Shown in pieces: positions 18,489-26,430 of a stretch of 48,186 nucleotides of DNA. The stretch is from an uncultured beta proteobacterium (GTDB lineage Bacteria > Pseudomonadota > Gammaproteobacteria > Burkholderiales > Burkholderiaceae_C). The notes below the pieces were generated by a model that saw only the letters and a list, made by a program, of their open reading frames with translations, was not told where the DNA came from and did no database searches. Positions within the stretch are counted from its first letter, which is position 1. Each line of letters opens with the position of its first letter. The position numbers and the translations under genes are program-made. The DNA is taken from NCBI GenBank assembly GCA_903839085.1, contig CAIMBE010000155.1, forward strand, positions 1 to 48,186, given 5' to 3'.

Positions 18489-20186
18489 ATGACAACAACA
18501 ACTTACCGGACCTGCCCTCGTTCAGGCCTGCAATTCGAATCCCAGGCTGAGAAGCTGATGATCGTCAACGCCTTTGTGGCGGTTGTGGCGCTGCTGGTCG
18601 GCGGCATCCTTGCAATCGGCGTGGTCCTCACGCGCTGGCCTGCCGTGCACTGGCTCGGGGCCGATACCTTCTACATGGTGCTCACAGCGCACGGCATCGA
18701 CATGCTGATCTTCTGGATCATCTTCTTTGAAATCGCCGTGCTGTACTTTGCCTCATCGACGCTGCTGCGTTGTCGACTGGCAACGCCCAAGGTGGCCTGG
18801 GCCGCCTTCGTGCTGATGCTGATCGGCGCGGTGACCAACAACGTCGCCGTGTTCCAGGGCGGCTCCAGCGTGATGATGACCTCCTATGTGCCGATGATGG
18901 CCTCGCCCTGGTTTTACCTTGGGCTGATCCTGTTCGCTGTCGGCGCGCTGATCGGCTGCTTTGTCTTCTTCGGCACGCTGGTCGTGGCCAAGCGCGAGAA
19001 GACCTATCAGGGCTCGGTGCCGCTGGTGACTTTCGGCGCCATCACGGCGGCGATCATCGCCGTGTTCACGATTGCCTCGGGCGCCATCATCCTGATCCCG
19101 ACCTTCCTGATGTCGGTGGGCATCATCAAGGAGGTCGACCCGCTGATCTACCGCACCATCTGGTGGGCCTTTGGTCACTCATCGCAGCAGATCAACGTCG
19201 CCGCCCATATCTCGATCTGGTACGCGGTCGCCGCCATCGCCTTCGGCGCCAAGCCGATGTCCGAGCGGGTCAGCCGCGGCGCCTTCCTGCTCTACATCCT
19301 GTTCCTGCAACTGGCCAGCGCGCATCACCTGCTGGCCGACCCGGGCGTCAGCACGGCGTGGAAGGTTGTCAACACCAGCTACTTCATGTACTTCGCGGTG
19401 CTGGCCTCGATGATCCACGGCTTGACGATTCCCGGCGCGATCGAGGTGGCGCAACGCGCCAAGGGCTACAACAACGGACTGTTCGAGTGGCTGCGCAAGG
19501 CGCCCTGGGGCAACCCGGTATGGTCGGGCATCTTCATCTCGATCATCGGCTTCGGCTTCCTGGGCGGCATCTCGGGCGTCATGATGGGCACCGAACAGCT
19601 CAACATGATCATCCACAACACGGTCTATGTGCCGGGTCACTTCCACGCCACCGTGGTGGTCGGCACGACGCTGACCTTCATGGCGCTGACCTTCTTCCTG
19701 ATCCCGGTGCTGTTCAAGCGCGAGATGATCAATCCGGGACTGGCCAAATGGCAGCCCTATCTGTTTGGCTTCTCGATGTACTTCTTCTGCCTCGTGATGA
19801 TGGGTGCCGGCACCCTTGGCGTCTCGCGGCGGCATTGGGACATGAGCTTTGGCGGAGCCGCCATGGCCTACGAATGGCCGGGCGCGGCTTACCTGATGAT
19901 GGGCCTGGTCGGCATCGCTGGCATCGCGGCCATCGCCGGTGGTGCGATCTACATCTACATCACGGTCGGCTCGCTGCTGTGGGGCAAGAAGCTTGCCGGC
20001 GGTGACGTCAGTGCCAAGTTCACGCCGATTCCGCCCACCGCGCCAACCGCCGCCGCGCAGAGCTATGGCTCGGCCGGTTTCGCGGCACCGGGAACTTTTG
20101 CCCTGGCGATGGTGTTTCTGGTCTCGTTTATCCTGTACTACTTCATCAACTGGAAATACCTGTCGCAAGTGTGGGGCTTGAGCTGA
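18489..20186 (+). CDS. Haem-copper subunit I, B-family-like, lacking the cross-linked tyrosine (candidate NO reductase)
   Basis: 565-aa, about 13-helix protein. All six metal-ligand His are visible: His68 (LTAHGIDML, low-spin haem), His230 (WWAFGHSSQQI, CuB), His279-His280 (ASAHHLLAD, CuB), His384 and His386 (VPGHFHATVV, high-spin and low-spin haem). In oxygen reductases of the A and B families the CuB His is followed by P-x-V-Y, whose Tyr is cross-linked to a CuB His. Here the sequence is H-S-S-Q-Q, so position H+4 is Gln234. No Tyr stands near the HH pair either. Loss of this Tyr is characteristic of NO reductases; Gln or similar at this place is what I recall for B-family-related NORs (eNOR/sNOR). 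I start at ATG 18489 with AAGG 8 nt upstream; GTG 18480 is an alternative. Oxygen reduction cannot be excluded by sequence alone. Confidence 0.85.
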   Translation: MTTTTYRTCPRSGLQFESQAEKLMIVNAFVAVVALLVGGILAIGVVLTRWPAVHWLGADTFYMVLTAHGIDMLIFWIIFFEIAVLYFASSTLLRCRLATPKVAWAAFVLMLIGAVTNNVAVFQGGSSVMMTSYVPMMASPWFYLGLILFAVGALIGCFVFFGTLVVAKREKTYQGSVPLVTFGAITAAIIAVFTIASGAIILIPTFLMSVGIIKEVDPLIYRTIWWAFGHSSQQINVAAHISIWYAVAAIAFGAKPMSERVSRGAFLLYILFLQLASAHHLLADPGVSTAWKVVNTSYFMYFAVLASMIHGLTIPGAIEVAQRAKGYNNGLFEWLRKAPWGNPVWSGIFISIIGFGFLGGISGVMMGTEQLNMIIHNTVYVPGHFHATVVVGTTLTFMALTFFLIPVLFKREMINPGLAKWQPYLFGFSMYFFCLVMMGAGTLGVSRRHWDMSFGGAAMAYEWPGAAYLMMGLVGIAGIAAIAGGAIYIYITVGSLLWGKKLAGGDVSAKFTPIPPTAPTAAAQSYGSAGFAAPGTFALAMVFLVSFILYYFINWKYLSQVWGLS

Positions 20187-20195
20187 TTCGATGAC

Positions 20196-20217
20196 GAGGG
20201 CACCCGCGGGTGCCCTC
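20196..20217. terminator. Perfect 22-bp palindrome after subunit I (terminator or processing hairpin)
   Basis: GAGGGCACCCG/CGGGTGCCCTC is a perfect inverted repeat with no loop bases left over, 10 bp after the subunit I stop. It is not followed by a T run, so it may be a weak or attenuating terminator, or a hairpin protecting the 3' end of the upstream message. It separates the structural oxidase genes from ctaB. Confidence 0.6.
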
Positions 20218-20274
20218 CCCAATCAAGCTGCTTGAACCGGAGCTCTGAATATTTTGAACCCTGCATCAAACACC

Positions 20275-21156
20275 ATGAACAGCACCCCAAGACCGCTCAC
20301 CCGCCTTGCCCGAGACGTACTTGGCGTGTTCAAGCTTCGCATCGGGTTCATGATCATGATCACCGCGCTGGTCGGCATGGTGGTGTCGACCGGCCCCAGC
20401 CCCGGGATTGTCAAAGTGCTGGTCCTGGCCCTGACGGTTTTGCTGGCATCGGCCAGCGCCGGCGCCTTCAATCAATACTACGAGCACGACAGCGACCGCC
20501 TGATGGCGCGCACGCGCGGGCGCGCCTTTGTCACCGGCGCGCTGCCGCACACGCCGGCCTGGCTGGTGCTGATCGCGCTGCTTCTGACCGCCGCGGTCTG
20601 GGCCGCTGCGCACTGGCTCAACCCGAGCGCCGCCATGTTTGTCTTCCTGGGCGCCTTTTTCTATGCCGTGGTCTACACCGTCTGGCTCAAGCGCCGGAGC
20701 TGGTTGAACATCGTGATTGGCGGCCTGGCCGGCAGCTTTGCCGTGCTGGCCGGCGCCGCCGCGGTCGACCCGGTGCTCGGTCCGCTGCCGTGCCTGCTGG
20801 CGGCCGTGCTGTTCCTCTGGACGCCACCCCATTTCTGGAGCCTGGCGATCGCCAATCAGGCCGAGTACGCGGCCGCGGGTGTGCCGATGCTGCCGGTGGT
20901 GGTGGGCGTGCCGCGCGCCTCCCGCATCGTGCTGCTGAGCACGATCGCGCTGGCCATCACTTCGCTGCTGCCGGTCTTCTTTGGCGCCGGCATCATCCAT
21001 TTTTTCGGCGCTGCCACGGGCGGCGGCTACTTTGTCTACAAGGCCTGGCAACTGGCACGCGCGCCCTCGCGCAAGACCGCGATGGGTTCTTTTTTCGCCT
21101 CCCTGATTCAATTGAGCCTGCTGCTGGTCGCGACCACCCTGGACAGCTTGTTGTGA
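20275..21156 (+). CDS. ctaB: Protoheme IX farnesyltransferase (haem O synthase)
   Basis: UbiA-family membrane prenyltransferase that adds the farnesyl group to haem b, giving haem O. About 293 aa with eight or nine helices. The prenyl-diphosphate/Mg-binding region is NQYYEHDSDRLMARTRGR (about residues 67-84), slightly altered from the usual N-x3-D-x3-D pattern. The second signature region YTVWLKRRSWLNIVIGGLAG and PPHFWSLA are also present. I chose ATG 20275; a TTG at 20254 would add seven residues. Neither start has a strong ribosome site. Its place between subunit I and SCO1 suggests that the oxidase-like complex contains a farnesylated haem (O or A type). Confidence 0.93.
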   Translation: MNSTPRPLTRLARDVLGVFKLRIGFMIMITALVGMVVSTGPSPGIVKVLVLALTVLLASASAGAFNQYYEHDSDRLMARTRGRAFVTGALPHTPAWLVLIALLLTAAVWAAAHWLNPSAAMFVFLGAFFYAVVYTVWLKRRSWLNIVIGGLAGSFAVLAGAAAVDPVLGPLPCLLAAVLFLWTPPHFWSLAIANQAEYAAAGVPMLPVVVGVPRASRIVLLSTIALAITSLLPVFFGAGIIHFFGAATGGGYFVYKAWQLARAPSRKTAMGSFFASLIQLSLLLVATTLDSLL

Positions 21157-21181
21157 TCGGCATTGAGTCACAATAACGTTC

Positions 21182-22090
21182 ATGTCTAGCCATCGGGACG
21201 CGGATCGTCGGAGACCGTGTTTATTGTCTCTCAGGGGAATGCAGGCCTGTTTGGTCGTGGCCTGCGCGATCGTCTGGTCGAGCGCCAGCGGCGCGCCGGC
21301 CGACAGCGGGCCGCAGCCCAGCGCGAGCGGGCTTGACCCGGCCGCGGCCCTGCGCGCCAGCCAGGCGGTGGTCGGCAAGCAGGTTAGCGATTTCACTTTG
21401 CTCGATCGCTCCGGGCAGCCGGTGCGTCTGTCGCAGTACCGTGGCAAGCCGCTGCTGGTGAGCTTTATCTACAGCGGCTGCTTTCAGGTCTGCCCGCTGA
21501 CCACGCGCTCGCTGCAGAGCGCGATCGAGGCCGGTCGCGATGTCTTCGGAACACGCCAGTTCAATGTCGTGAGCATCGGATTCAATCAGCCGGCGGACTC
21601 GCCGCAGGCGCTCAAGGCCTTTGCCGCGCAGCATCGCATTGACCAGCCGAACTGGGAGTTCCTCAGTCCGCACGCCTCCATCGTCGAGGCATTGACGCGC
21701 GAGTTCGGCTTCAGCTACCTCTCGAGCGCGGCCGGCTTTGATCACGTGCTGCAGGTCACCCTGCTCGACGCGCAAGGTCGCGTCTACCGCCAGATCTACG
21801 GTGAACAGCTCGACGCCAACGCGCTGGGCGAGCCGATCAGGCAGTTGCTCGACAGCGCGCCCGTGCCCCAGCAGATCGCGCTCGACGATCTGGTCGACCG
21901 CATACGGCTGCTGTGCACCGTGTACGACCCGAAGACCGGTACCTACCGCGTGCAGTACGGCCTGCTGATCGAGATCGCCGGCGGCGTCACCTTTGCGCTG
22001 GCGATGCTCTGGTTCTTTCTTGCCGAATGGCGCACGCAGAGGCGGGCGCGGCGTCAGCGCTCAAATCAGCAGCACCAGGCTGCGACCTGA
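21182..22090 (+). CDS. SCO1/SenC-type copper chaperone with C-terminal membrane anchor
   Basis: 302 aa. The thioredoxin-like SCO domain (about residues 65-220) holds the copper-binding SGCFQVCP (Cys-x3-Cys) and the later His in FDHVLQVTLLD. SCO proteins deliver copper to or reduce the CuA site of subunit II. A hydrophobic N-terminal stretch (about 20-37) looks like a signal or anchor. Unusually, there is a second membrane helix near the C-terminus (about 258-282, EIAGGVTFALAMLWFFLAEW) followed by a basic tail. The gene is 25 bp after ctaB. Gene order CuA subunit - subunit I - SenC recalls the norSY-senC clusters of ammonia oxidisers, as I remember them. Confidence 0.9.
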   Translation: MSSHRDADRRRPCLLSLRGMQACLVVACAIVWSSASGAPADSGPQPSASGLDPAAALRASQAVVGKQVSDFTLLDRSGQPVRLSQYRGKPLLVSFIYSGCFQVCPLTTRSLQSAIEAGRDVFGTRQFNVVSIGFNQPADSPQALKAFAAQHRIDQPNWEFLSPHASIVEALTREFGFSYLSSAAGFDHVLQVTLLDAQGRVYRQIYGEQLDANALGEPIRQLLDSAPVPQQIALDDLVDRIRLLCTVYDPKTGTYRVQYGLLIEIAGGVTFALAMLWFFLAEWRTQRRARRQRSNQQHQAAT

Positions 22091-22105
22091 TTATGGATTT
22101 TTCCA

Positions 22106-22307
22106 GAAATGGTGGCAGGCCAAACCCCTCTGCGCATGGCGGGAGGATCAGGCCGCCGGGGCACTCGGCTTCGCGCCGGGTTGGTGTGCAAGCTGCGCAA
22201 GCCACCAATGCTCGCTGCCGAGGGCGCCGCAGTGGGTGGCGTAGCGAAATCAAGGAGGAGGCCAAGGGCCGGGGGACATTCGCGCAGCCACCCACTGCGG
22301 CACCCTC
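22106..22307. repeat. Intergenic repeat unit plus a 21-bp inverted repeat
   Basis: The 316-bp gap between senC and the next gene holds no convincing gene. At 22106-22127 lies a sequence (GAAATGGTGGCAGGCCAAAC..) matching 37673-37694 at 19 of 22 positions, with patchy similarity for about 50 bp more. Further on, 22220-22240 and 22287-22307 form an inverted repeat (GAGGGCGCCGCAGTGGGTGG against GCCACCCACTGCGGCACCCT) with one mismatch in 21, and a few more pairs inward. The resulting RNA could fold into a long hairpin with a loop of about 46 nt. Confidence 0.65.
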
Positions 22308-22406
22308 GGGGCCCACAAAAGACAGAATCTCGGTTCTTGAATTGCGAGAGCAATCTGCACCAGACAGACCTGGCCAGAACGTTGTCGTAAATTTCGGAAC
22401 TCAATA

Positions 22407-24353
22407 ATGACCAACCCATCTCCCAACCCGGGGCAGCGCGCGTTCTTTGCTGTCGAAAGCGTATTCAACACCCTCTTTGGCGAGCGACTGAACCCGTTCT
22501 ACCACCTGGGCGCCATCGCCTATTTTCTGTTCTGGGTGGTGACCGGCACCGGCTTGTACCTGTACGCCTTTTTCGAAACCAGCGTCGTCCACGCCTACGG
22601 TTCGGTGCAGGCGCTGACGCATGGGCAGCCCTATGTCGGCGGCCTGCTGCGCAGCCTGCACCGCTATGCCTCGGACGCCCTGGTGCTGGTGATCGTGCTG
22701 CACCTGCTGCGCCATTTCGTGTTTGACCGGCACCGCGGATTTCGCTGGTTCTCCTGGGTTTCCGGCGTCGCGATCCTCTGGCTGACCTATGCCTCTGGCA
22801 TCAACGGCTATATGCTGCCCTGGGATCGGCTGGCCCAGTTCGTTGTCACGGCGACCACCGAGTGGTTTGATGTGCTGCCGGTGATCGGCGGCTCCATGAC
22901 GCGCAATTTCATCACCAATGCCAATGTCAGCGACCGGCTGTTCTCGCTGCTCTCGTTTGTCCATATCGGCCTGCCGCTGAGCGTCATGGCGCTGCTCTGG
23001 GTGCATACCCAGCGCGTCCCGGCGGCCAGGACCAATCCGCCGCGCAGCCTGATGATCGGCCTGCTGGCCTCGCTCAGCGTGCTCTCGCTGATCAAGCCGG
23101 CCCTCAGCCAGGCCGCGGCGGACATGGGAACGGTGGTGACGCACCTGGAATTCGACTGGTTCTATCTGCCCACCTACGCGCTGATCGGGCACTGGGGTGC
23201 GGCCAACACCTGGCTGCTGGTGGGTGGCGCCACCGCGCTGCTGCTGGCGCTGCCCTGGCTGCCGCCGCGCCGCCTTCGCGGCGTCAAATCGTGGAGCATG
23301 GCGGTGCATCCGGACGATCGCATCGTCGCCGTGCGTGTCGGCGAAACGCTGCTCGACGCGGGCCTGCGCGAAGGCATGCCGATGCCCTTTGAGTGCCGCA
23401 ACGGCGCCTGTGGCGTGTGCAAGTGCACGCTGCGTCACGGCGAGGTGAAGCTGCAGGCGCACCTGGAGTCGGCCCTCAGCGCGGCCGAGCGTGCCAGCGG
23501 CCAGACGCTGCTGTGCTGCGCCGAACCGCTGACCGAGGTCGAGATCGAGTACCTGCCGCTGCCGGGCGCGCGCGCGGCGCCGGTCAGGCAGCATCTGGCG
23601 CGGGTCATACGGATGGAGCTGTTGAACAGCGACGTCATGCGTCTGGACCTGCAGATCGACGGCGGCGCGAGCCTGCCGTTTCACGCCGGCCAGTACATCA
23701 ACGTGATTCTGGGCAACGGTGAGCGGCGCAGCTTCTCGTTCGCCAGCGCGCCGCACGCCGCGACCGGCATCGAACTGCATGTGCGCCGGGTCGAGGGCGG
23801 GCGCTTCACGCCCGGCGTCTTCACGACCCTGCGCCCGGGCGATTCCCTGCGGATCGAGGGCCCGCTGGGCGCCTTCACCCTGCGCGAGGACAGCGCGAAG
23901 CCGATTCTTTTTGTCGCCGGCTCGACCGGTTTCGCGCCGGTCAAGAGCATGCTCGAGCATGCCTTCCACTGCGGCCTGAAACGCGACATGATGCTCTACT
24001 GGGGCGTGCGCCGGCGCGCCGACCTGTACCTCGGCGCGCTGGCCGAGCAGTGGGCGCTGGAGCATGCCAACTTCAAGTTCATCCCGGTGCTCTCAGATCC
24101 GCAGGCCGATGACCGCTGGAGCGGGCGCACCGGCCTGGTCCACGAAGCCATTCTTGCGGATTTTCCGGATCTCTCGAGCCACCAGGTCTATGCCTGCGGC
24201 TCGGTGCAGATGGTCCAGGCCGCCCAGCCCGCCTTCGCGCTGCGCGGCCTGTCCAGCGACGACTGCTTTTCGGACGCCTTTCACCTCGCGCCGCAGCGAC
24301 CCTTGCAGGGCAGGGACGCCGATCTGGTCAAACTCGGAGGCTCCCATGTCTAG
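22407..24353 (+). CDS. Cytochrome b - [2Fe-2S] ferredoxin - FAD/NAD(P) reductase fusion
   Basis: 648 aa, three modules in one chain. Residues 1-290 are a cytochrome b/b6-like membrane part with His pairs spaced by 14: His85/His99 (LHRYASDALVLVIVLH) and His186/His200 (VHIGLPLSVMALLWVH), enough for two b haems. Residues about 295-385 are a plant-type ferredoxin with Cys330, Cys335, Cys338 and Cys370 or 371. Residues about 390-630 are a ferredoxin-reductase module: RRSFSFASAP (flavin), FTTLRPGDSL, FVAGSTGFAPVKSM (nucleotide) and YACGSVQMV. The likely path is NAD(P)H to FAD to 2Fe-2S to haem b and then quinone or the oxidase-like subunits; direction is inferred. It overlaps the next gene by 8 bp. 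I know no characterised enzyme with this layout. Confidence 0.85.
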   Translation: MTNPSPNPGQRAFFAVESVFNTLFGERLNPFYHLGAIAYFLFWVVTGTGLYLYAFFETSVVHAYGSVQALTHGQPYVGGLLRSLHRYASDALVLVIVLHLLRHFVFDRHRGFRWFSWVSGVAILWLTYASGINGYMLPWDRLAQFVVTATTEWFDVLPVIGGSMTRNFITNANVSDRLFSLLSFVHIGLPLSVMALLWVHTQRVPAARTNPPRSLMIGLLASLSVLSLIKPALSQAAADMGTVVTHLEFDWFYLPTYALIGHWGAANTWLLVGGATALLLALPWLPPRRLRGVKSWSMAVHPDDRIVAVRVGETLLDAGLREGMPMPFECRNGACGVCKCTLRHGEVKLQAHLESALSAAERASGQTLLCCAEPLTEVEIEYLPLPGARAAPVRQHLARVIRMELLNSDVMRLDLQIDGGASLPFHAGQYINVILGNGERRSFSFASAPHAATGIELHVRRVEGGRFTPGVFTTLRPGDSLRIEGPLGAFTLREDSAKPILFVAGSTGFAPVKSMLEHAFHCGLKRDMMLYWGVRRRADLYLGALAEQWALEHANFKFIPVLSDPQADDRWSGRTGLVHEAILADFPDLSSHQVYACGSVQMVQAAQPAFALRGLSSDDCFSDAFHLAPQRPLQGRDADLVKLGGSHV

Positions 24354-24864
24354 CCCCCTTTCGGCGCCGCTGCGCTATCTGTTGCAGGCACTGGCCTACG
24401 CCGCGTTCGCCGCCGTTGTCGCCTACTTTTCCAGTTCGCCCATGTACCGGCAGCTGGGCGACCAGGAGGCGGTGCTCAAGCTGTCGTTCAGCCACTCGGG
24501 ACAGCTCAAGTTCGCCTGCCGCGAGCGCAGCGCGCAGGAGCTCGCCAAGGTCGAACCCAACATGCGCAACAAGATGGACTGCCCGCGCGAACGCGCCGCG
24601 GTCCTGGTCGAACTCGACATGGACGGCAAGCCGCTGTACCGTGTCAGCACCCCCCCGCTGGGCCTGCGCAAGGACGGCGCTGCCACGGTCTATCGGCGCC
24701 TGGCCATTCCCGCCGGCGCACACCAATTCAGCGCACGCCTGGCCGACGGGCCCGAGGGCGCCATCAACTATTCGCGCAGCGTCAACGTCGACCTGGCTCC
24801 AGGACAGGTCCTGATCATCGACTTTCTGACTGGAAGCGGCGGCTTCGTCTTCACGCACAGCTGA
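24346..24864 (+). CDS. Unknown membrane-anchored periplasmic protein of the respiratory cluster
   Basis: 172 aa, not recognised. One N-terminal helix (about residues 10-29, YLLQALAYAAFAAVVAYFSS) probably anchors a periplasmic domain. The domain looks beta-rich (KLSFSHSGQLKFAC, YRRLAIPAGAHQFSARL, VNVDLAPGQVLIIDF) and has two Cys (58 and 79) that could form a disulphide or bind a metal or haem. It has no CxxCH. The ATG at 24346 has GGAGG 5 nt upstream and lies within the end of the preceding fusion gene; the next gene starts 9 bp after its stop. Tight coupling between two cytochrome b fusions suggests an accessory or assembly subunit. Confidence 0.7.
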   Translation: MSSPLSAPLRYLLQALAYAAFAAVVAYFSSSPMYRQLGDQEAVLKLSFSHSGQLKFACRERSAQELAKVEPNMRNKMDCPRERAAVLVELDMDGKPLYRVSTPPLGLRKDGAATVYRRLAIPAGAHQFSARLADGPEGAINYSRSVNVDLAPGQVLIIDFLTGSGGFVFTHS

Positions 24865-24873
24865 TCCTGGGCG

Positions 24874-26430
24874 ATGACGACAGTCACCCGCTTGTTGCGC
24901 AACGCCGATGAGTTGGCGACCAGCGCATTCGATCGCGCGTTCGAGGCGGCGCACAATCCCTGGCGTCATCTGGGGGCGCTGGCGTTTGTCTGCCTGCTGC
25001 TGGTCGTGCTCAGCGGCATCGTCGCCTATGCGCTGTATGACACCAGTGTCAGCGGCGCCTATCAATCGGGGCTGCGACTGCAGAACGATCCGACCGGACT
25101 CGGTCGCCTGCTGCGCGGCCTGCACCGCTACGGTGCCGACGCCTGCATGCTGCTGACACTGCTGCATCTGGCGCGCGAAGTCCTGCGCGGTCACTTTCGT
25201 GGCGTGCGCTGGTTTTCCTGGCTGACCGGCATCCCGCTCCTGTGGCTGCTGTGGATTGCCGGCATCACCGGCTTGTGGCTGCTGTGGGACCAGCGCGCGA
25301 TCTTCAGCGTCACCGCCACCGCCGAGTGGCTGCAGGCGCTGCCGCTGGGCGCCGAACTGCTGGCGCGCAACTTCCTCACCGCCGCGACCCTCAACGACCG
25401 CTTCTTCTCACTGATCATGTTCGTTCACATCGGCATGCCGCTCCTGGTGCTGGCCGCGATGTGGGTTCATGTGCAGCGCGTCTCCCGCGTGCGCATCTGG
25501 CCGCCGCGCTCGCTGGCACAGGCCAGCCTGGCGATGCTGGTCTTGCTGGCGCTGCTGGTGCCGGTGCTGAGCCTCGGGCCGGCCGACACCGGCCATGTCC
25601 TGCAGCGTCTTTCGATCGACTGGTTCTACCAGTTCCTGCATCCCCTGGTGGACCGCCTGTCGGCGCCCGGCGTCTGGCTGCTCGCCGTTGTGCTGACGCT
25701 GGCGCTGGCGCTCGTGCCCTTGCTGCCCGCGCGCGGGCAGCAGCGGCGCGCGGCGGCACGGGTCGACCCGGCCAACTGCAACGGCTGTTCGCGCTGCGTC
25801 GCCGACTGCCCGTTTGGCGCCGTGACCATGGTCGCGCGCACCGATGCCAGCCGACACCCGGCGCAGGCGCAGGTCGACAGCGCCCTGTGTGCGGCGTGCG
25901 GCATTTGCGTCGGCTCCTGCCCCTCGGCGACGCCGTTTCGGCGCGGCGAAGCGATTGTCTCGGGCATCGAGATGCCGCAAACCCCGGTCGCGGACCTGCG
26001 CCGTGAACTTCAGCGCAAGATCAAGGCCCTGAGCGGCGCCAGGAAGATTGTCGTGATCGGCTGCCGCCAGGCGGCGGACTTCGAGGCGCTGGCCGATGGC
26101 GCCACGGCCGTGCTGACGCTCGAGTGCGCCGCGATGCTGCCGCCCTCCTTTCTTGAGTATGCGATGCGCATGGGCGCAGCGGGGGTGCTGATCGCCGGCT
26201 GCCGCGAGTCCGATTGCGAATTCCGGCTCGGCGATCGCTGGGTCAAGGAGCGCCTGCTGGGCCAGCGCGAGCCGCGCCTGCGCGCAGCGGCCCCGCTTGA
26301 CCGGATTGAGGTGGTATGGTCGGGTCGCGATATGCTTGGCGCTGGCGCAGCCGTCGCGAATTTGCGCGGTCGGCTGCCCGATTCGAACGCTCCCGATGCC
26401 CATCACCTTGAAAGAATCGATGCAACATGA
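24874..26430 (+). CDS. Cytochrome b - 2[4Fe-4S] ferredoxin - MvhD-like fusion
   Basis: 518 aa. Residues 1-285 are a cytochrome b-like membrane module with the same His spacing as the gene before the last one: His84/His98 and His185/His199. Residues 300-350 hold two [4Fe-4S] motifs, CNGCSRCVADCP (Cys302, 305, 308, 312) and CAACGICVGSCP (Cys339, 342, 345, 349). Residues about 390-465 resemble MvhD, the iron-sulphur subunit linking hydrogenase to heterodisulphide reductase: IGCRQAADF, LECAAMLPPSF and GVLIAGCRESDCEF (Cys397, 418, 443, 448). MvhD-type domains usually relay electrons between a soluble partner and a flavoprotein complex. This chain thus looks like a membrane port for ferredoxin-type electrons. 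The stop overlaps the next start (ATGA). The function is inferred. Confidence 0.83.
   Translation: MTTVTRLLRNADELATSAFDRAFEAAHNPWRHLGALAFVCLLLVVLSGIVAYALYDTSVSGAYQSGLRLQNDPTGLGRLLRGLHRYGADACMLLTLLHLAREVLRGHFRGVRWFSWLTGIPLLWLLWIAGITGLWLLWDQRAIFSVTATAEWLQALPLGAELLARNFLTAATLNDRFFSLIMFVHIGMPLLVLAAMWVHVQRVSRVRIWPPRSLAQASLAMLVLLALLVPVLSLGPADTGHVLQRLSIDWFYQFLHPLVDRLSAPGVWLLAVVLTLALALVPLLPARGQQRRAAARVDPANCNGCSRCVADCPFGAVTMVARTDASRHPAQAQVDSALCAACGICVGSCPSATPFRRGEAIVSGIEMPQTPVADLRRELQRKIKALSGARKIVVIGCRQAADFEALADGATAVLTLECAAMLPPSFLEYAMRMGAAGVLIAGCRESDCEFRLGDRWVKERLLGQREPRLRAAAPLDRIEVVWSGRDMLGAGAAVANLRGRLPDSNAPDAHHLERIDAT

Noticed and set aside
18489-20186. Ordinary cytochrome c oxidase subunit I
   Set aside because: The Tyr required for O2 reduction in A and B families is replaced by Gln and not supplied nearby, so a plain oxidase label would hide the main feature. 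It remains a possible alternative.
20254-20277. TTG 20254 as the start of ctaB
   Set aside because: Its ribosome site (GGAG) is 11 nt away and the extra seven residues have no family counterpart; ATG 20275 is preferred, though weakly.
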